The notes below the pieces were generated by a model. That model did no database searches. It was not told the origin of the DNA and saw only the letters and a program-made list of their open reading frames with translations. Both the position numbers and the translations under genes were made by a program. A stretch of 6,939 nt of DNA from Chloroflexota bacterium (GTDB lineage Bacteria > Chloroflexota > Anaerolineae > Promineifilales > Promineifilaceae), in the NCBI GenBank assembly GCA_008501785.1, contig QQUD01000143.1, forward strand, positions 1-6,939. The letters are read 5' to 3'. Positions 5,930 to 6,939 of the stretch are shown here, one piece after another (the first letter of the stretch is position 1; each line of letters opens with the position of its first letter).

Positions 5930-6051
5930 GATGACATTAGATTAAATATTTTTTATATTATTATGAGAACATTAATACCGCTGCACCTTGCAACCTAACC
6001 TGTATTCCTGCGTATACCAAGTATAAATTAAAATAAACCCCTGCTAAATTT

Positions 6052-6115
6052 CAGGTGCCAGGCACTTGAGCAGCAGTGGCAAACAAGAAAAACTTTGGCA
6101 AGTGCCTGGCACCTG
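6052..6115. repeat. 17-bp REP-like inverted repeat in the GTPase leader
   Basis: CAGGTGCCAGGCACTTG (6052-6068) and CAAGTGCCTGGCACCTG (6099-6115) are exact reverse complements around a 30-base spacer. Each arm also contains its own 11-base dyad, GTGCC-T-GGCAC, so the element can fold as one long hairpin or two small ones. This nested layout resembles paired REP/BIME-like elements mobilised by RAYT transposases. It lies between the acetyltransferase promoter and the GTPase start, 50 bases upstream of the latter, and could also affect its expression. Confidence 0.65.
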
Positions 6116-6165
6116 TCACCAAAAAAGATTATCGAACACCATTCGATTTAAGGAAGGAATGAACT

Positions 6166-6939
6166 ATGAGTCCTAAAAAGAAAGTTGATAAATACCAGGA
6201 AATCCGCACTTCGCTAGAAGCTTTGCCACACATTAGTCCGGCACAAGTGGAAACCTGGGTTGATATGCAACGCACCATTGATAAAACACGGGACTTCTTG
6301 ATTCGTGCTGTGCCCGATGCACAGTTTAATATCGAAGAAGCACAGAAGATTTTGGGCCAGCGCACCTATACGCTGGTATTTTTTGGCGGGACTGGCGTTG
6401 GTAAAAGTACGCTGATTAACTCGCTGTTGGGTCGTAATTTGCTGCCTACGGGGGCGGTAACGGCCGTTACCGGCACCATTGTCTACCTCGAACAAACTAA
6501 AAACGGCGAGGAAGAATCCCTCGTCCTCAACTATTGGAGCAAAGATGAGTTCGCCAACCGCGTCCGTCGCCTCTGCCAACTGGCCGAACTCGACGGGTTC
6601 GACATCACCAACGATGGCGAACGCGAGCAGGCCCAATCAGACATCAACGACATCATCACCGCTGGCGAAGACAATGCCAAGACCGAACGGGACGAATATT
6701 TAGAAATCTTGCTCGACTGCATCGAATCCTACGAAAACAACAAAACGCTCTTCAAAGCAGGCACACCACCGCCACAAAGTTTAGCACTGGAAAACGAAGA
6801 ATCACTCAAGCACCTGCGCGAAGATGGCTTCAAAGGCAGCAACCAACGGCAAATTCGCCTCATCAAATCGGCTACTTTCCGCATCAAACCTCCGGCAACT
6901 GGCCAACCAGACCTGCTCATGGGCGGATTCCTCCGCATT
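6166..6939 (+). CDS. Dynamin-like GTPase, N-terminal part, cut by the window edge
   Basis: The ATG at 6166 has AAGGA seven bases upstream (6154-6158) and the frame stays open for 258 codons to the last base. After a charged helical N-terminus (1-65), strand TYTLVFF leads into the P-loop GGTGVGKS (74-81), then TLINSLLGRNLLPTGAVTAVTGTI (82-105). The LLPTG...T-V-T block is the switch I/G2 signature of dynamin-family GTPases, which tubulate or fuse membranes. From about 145 to 235 the sequence is very charged and probably helical (TERDEYLEILLDCIESYENN). No DxxG/DxPG G3 motif appears before the cut, so the gap from G1 to G3 exceeds 170 residues. The remaining GTPase motifs and stalk are off the window. 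Codon choice changes noticeably after about 6480. Family well supported; cellular role unknown. Confidence 0.88.
   Translation, partial: MSPKKKVDKYQEIRTSLEALPHISPAQVETWVDMQRTIDKTRDFLIRAVPDAQFNIEEAQKILGQRTYTLVFFGGTGVGKSTLINSLLGRNLLPTGAVTAVTGTIVYLEQTKNGEEESLVLNYWSKDEFANRVRRLCQLAELDGFDITNDGEREQAQSDINDIITAGEDNAKTERDEYLEILLDCIESYENNKTLFKAGTPPPQSLALENEESLKHLREDGFKGSNQRQIRLIKSATFRIKPPATGQPDLLMGGFLRI

Larger units (their letters stand above)
5854..6165. other. 312-nt divergent intergenic region
   Basis: No gene is seen. It contains the Shine-Dalgarno and promoter of the acetyltransferase gene (minus strand), an AT-rich block (about 5938-5965), possible -10-like TATACC (6013-6018) and TATAAA (6022-6027) for the plus-strand GTPase without a good -35, the 17-bp REP-like inverted repeat (6052-6115), and the GTPase Shine-Dalgarno AAGGA (6154-6158). 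Confidence 0.65.
248..6467. repeat. Dispersed palindromic octamer ACGGCCGT (10 exact copies)
   Basis: Exact copies start at 248, 590, 1497, 1694, 2070, 3569, 3822, 4163, 5241 and 6460; a near copy (one base off) starts at 984. Six are the full decamer AACGGCCGTT (1496, 1693, 2069, 3821, 4162, 6459). The copy at 6460 sits in an 18-bp palindrome (6455-6472). Seven exact copies are inside genes and three are intergenic. Within genes they are read in three frames: Thr-Ala-Val (1497, 2070, 3822, 6460), Asn/Asp-Gly-Arg (590, 3569) and Arg-Pro-Leu (4163). About 0.1 copies would be expected in random sequence of this length. Confidence 0.85.

Noticed and set aside
248..6467. Octamer copies as binding sites of one local transcription regulator
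   Set aside because: Most copies lie inside unrelated genes rather than at promoters, so a single operator function does not fit their distribution.
6214..6636. 140-residue minus-strand frame
   Set aside because: It is the antisense shadow of the GTPase gene, which has the P-loop, a good ribosome binding site and coding-like codons on the plus strand.

Overview
The window looks like chromosomal DNA from a Gram-positive-like or monoderm environmental bacterium, most plausibly a Chloroflexota (Anaerolineae/Caldilineae type). This rests on the style of the proteins (a lipoprotein with a Pro/Glu/Thr-rich PTPxP linker ahead of a trypsin-like domain, an ArsA-type ATPase with an alpha-crystallin-like tail, an isolated dynamin-like GTPase), many perfect intergenic palindromes, and a GC content a little under half. 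It is inference; no marker gene is present. There is no IS element, phage gene, tRNA, rRNA or CRISPR array.

Layout from left to right. At 1-68 (minus) is the first 22 codons of an unrecognised gene. Its 311-nt upstream region carries a 12-bp inverted repeat, two tandem operator-like palindromes and a 26-bp palindrome. At 380-1564 (minus) is a Get3/ArsA-family ATPase with a C-terminal HSP20-like domain, resembling the Get3d type, followed by a 15-bp hairpin. A gap with two hairpins separates it from a tight minus-strand operon, read 4814 to 1745: a PrsW-like polytopic membrane protein with altered catalytic motifs, a single-pass membrane protein with a possible PsbP-like exported domain (1-nt gap), and an exported trypsin-like lipoprotein with a C-terminal carboxypeptidase-regulatory-like domain (6-nt gap). 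The two downstream Shine-Dalgarno sites lie inside the preceding genes, so translation is probably coupled.

From 4815 to 5295 is an AT-richer stretch with one doubtful small plus-strand reading frame. At 5296-5853 (minus) is a GNAT acetyltransferase whose stop codon abuts a 15-bp hairpin followed by a T run. A 312-nt divergent intergenic region holds its promoter and a 17-bp REP-like inverted repeat. At 6166-6939 (plus) is the N-terminal part of a dynamin-like GTPase that runs off the window.

The most striking signal is not a gene. The palindromic octamer ACGGCCGT occurs ten times exactly, and once with one mismatch, in under 7 kb, in genes (in all three reading frames) and between them; about 0.1 would be expected by chance. 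It behaves like a genome-wide iterated palindrome similar in style to cyanobacterial HIP1. The second point of interest is the three-gene membrane/exported-protease operon, which could be an envelope-sensing or protein-quality module.
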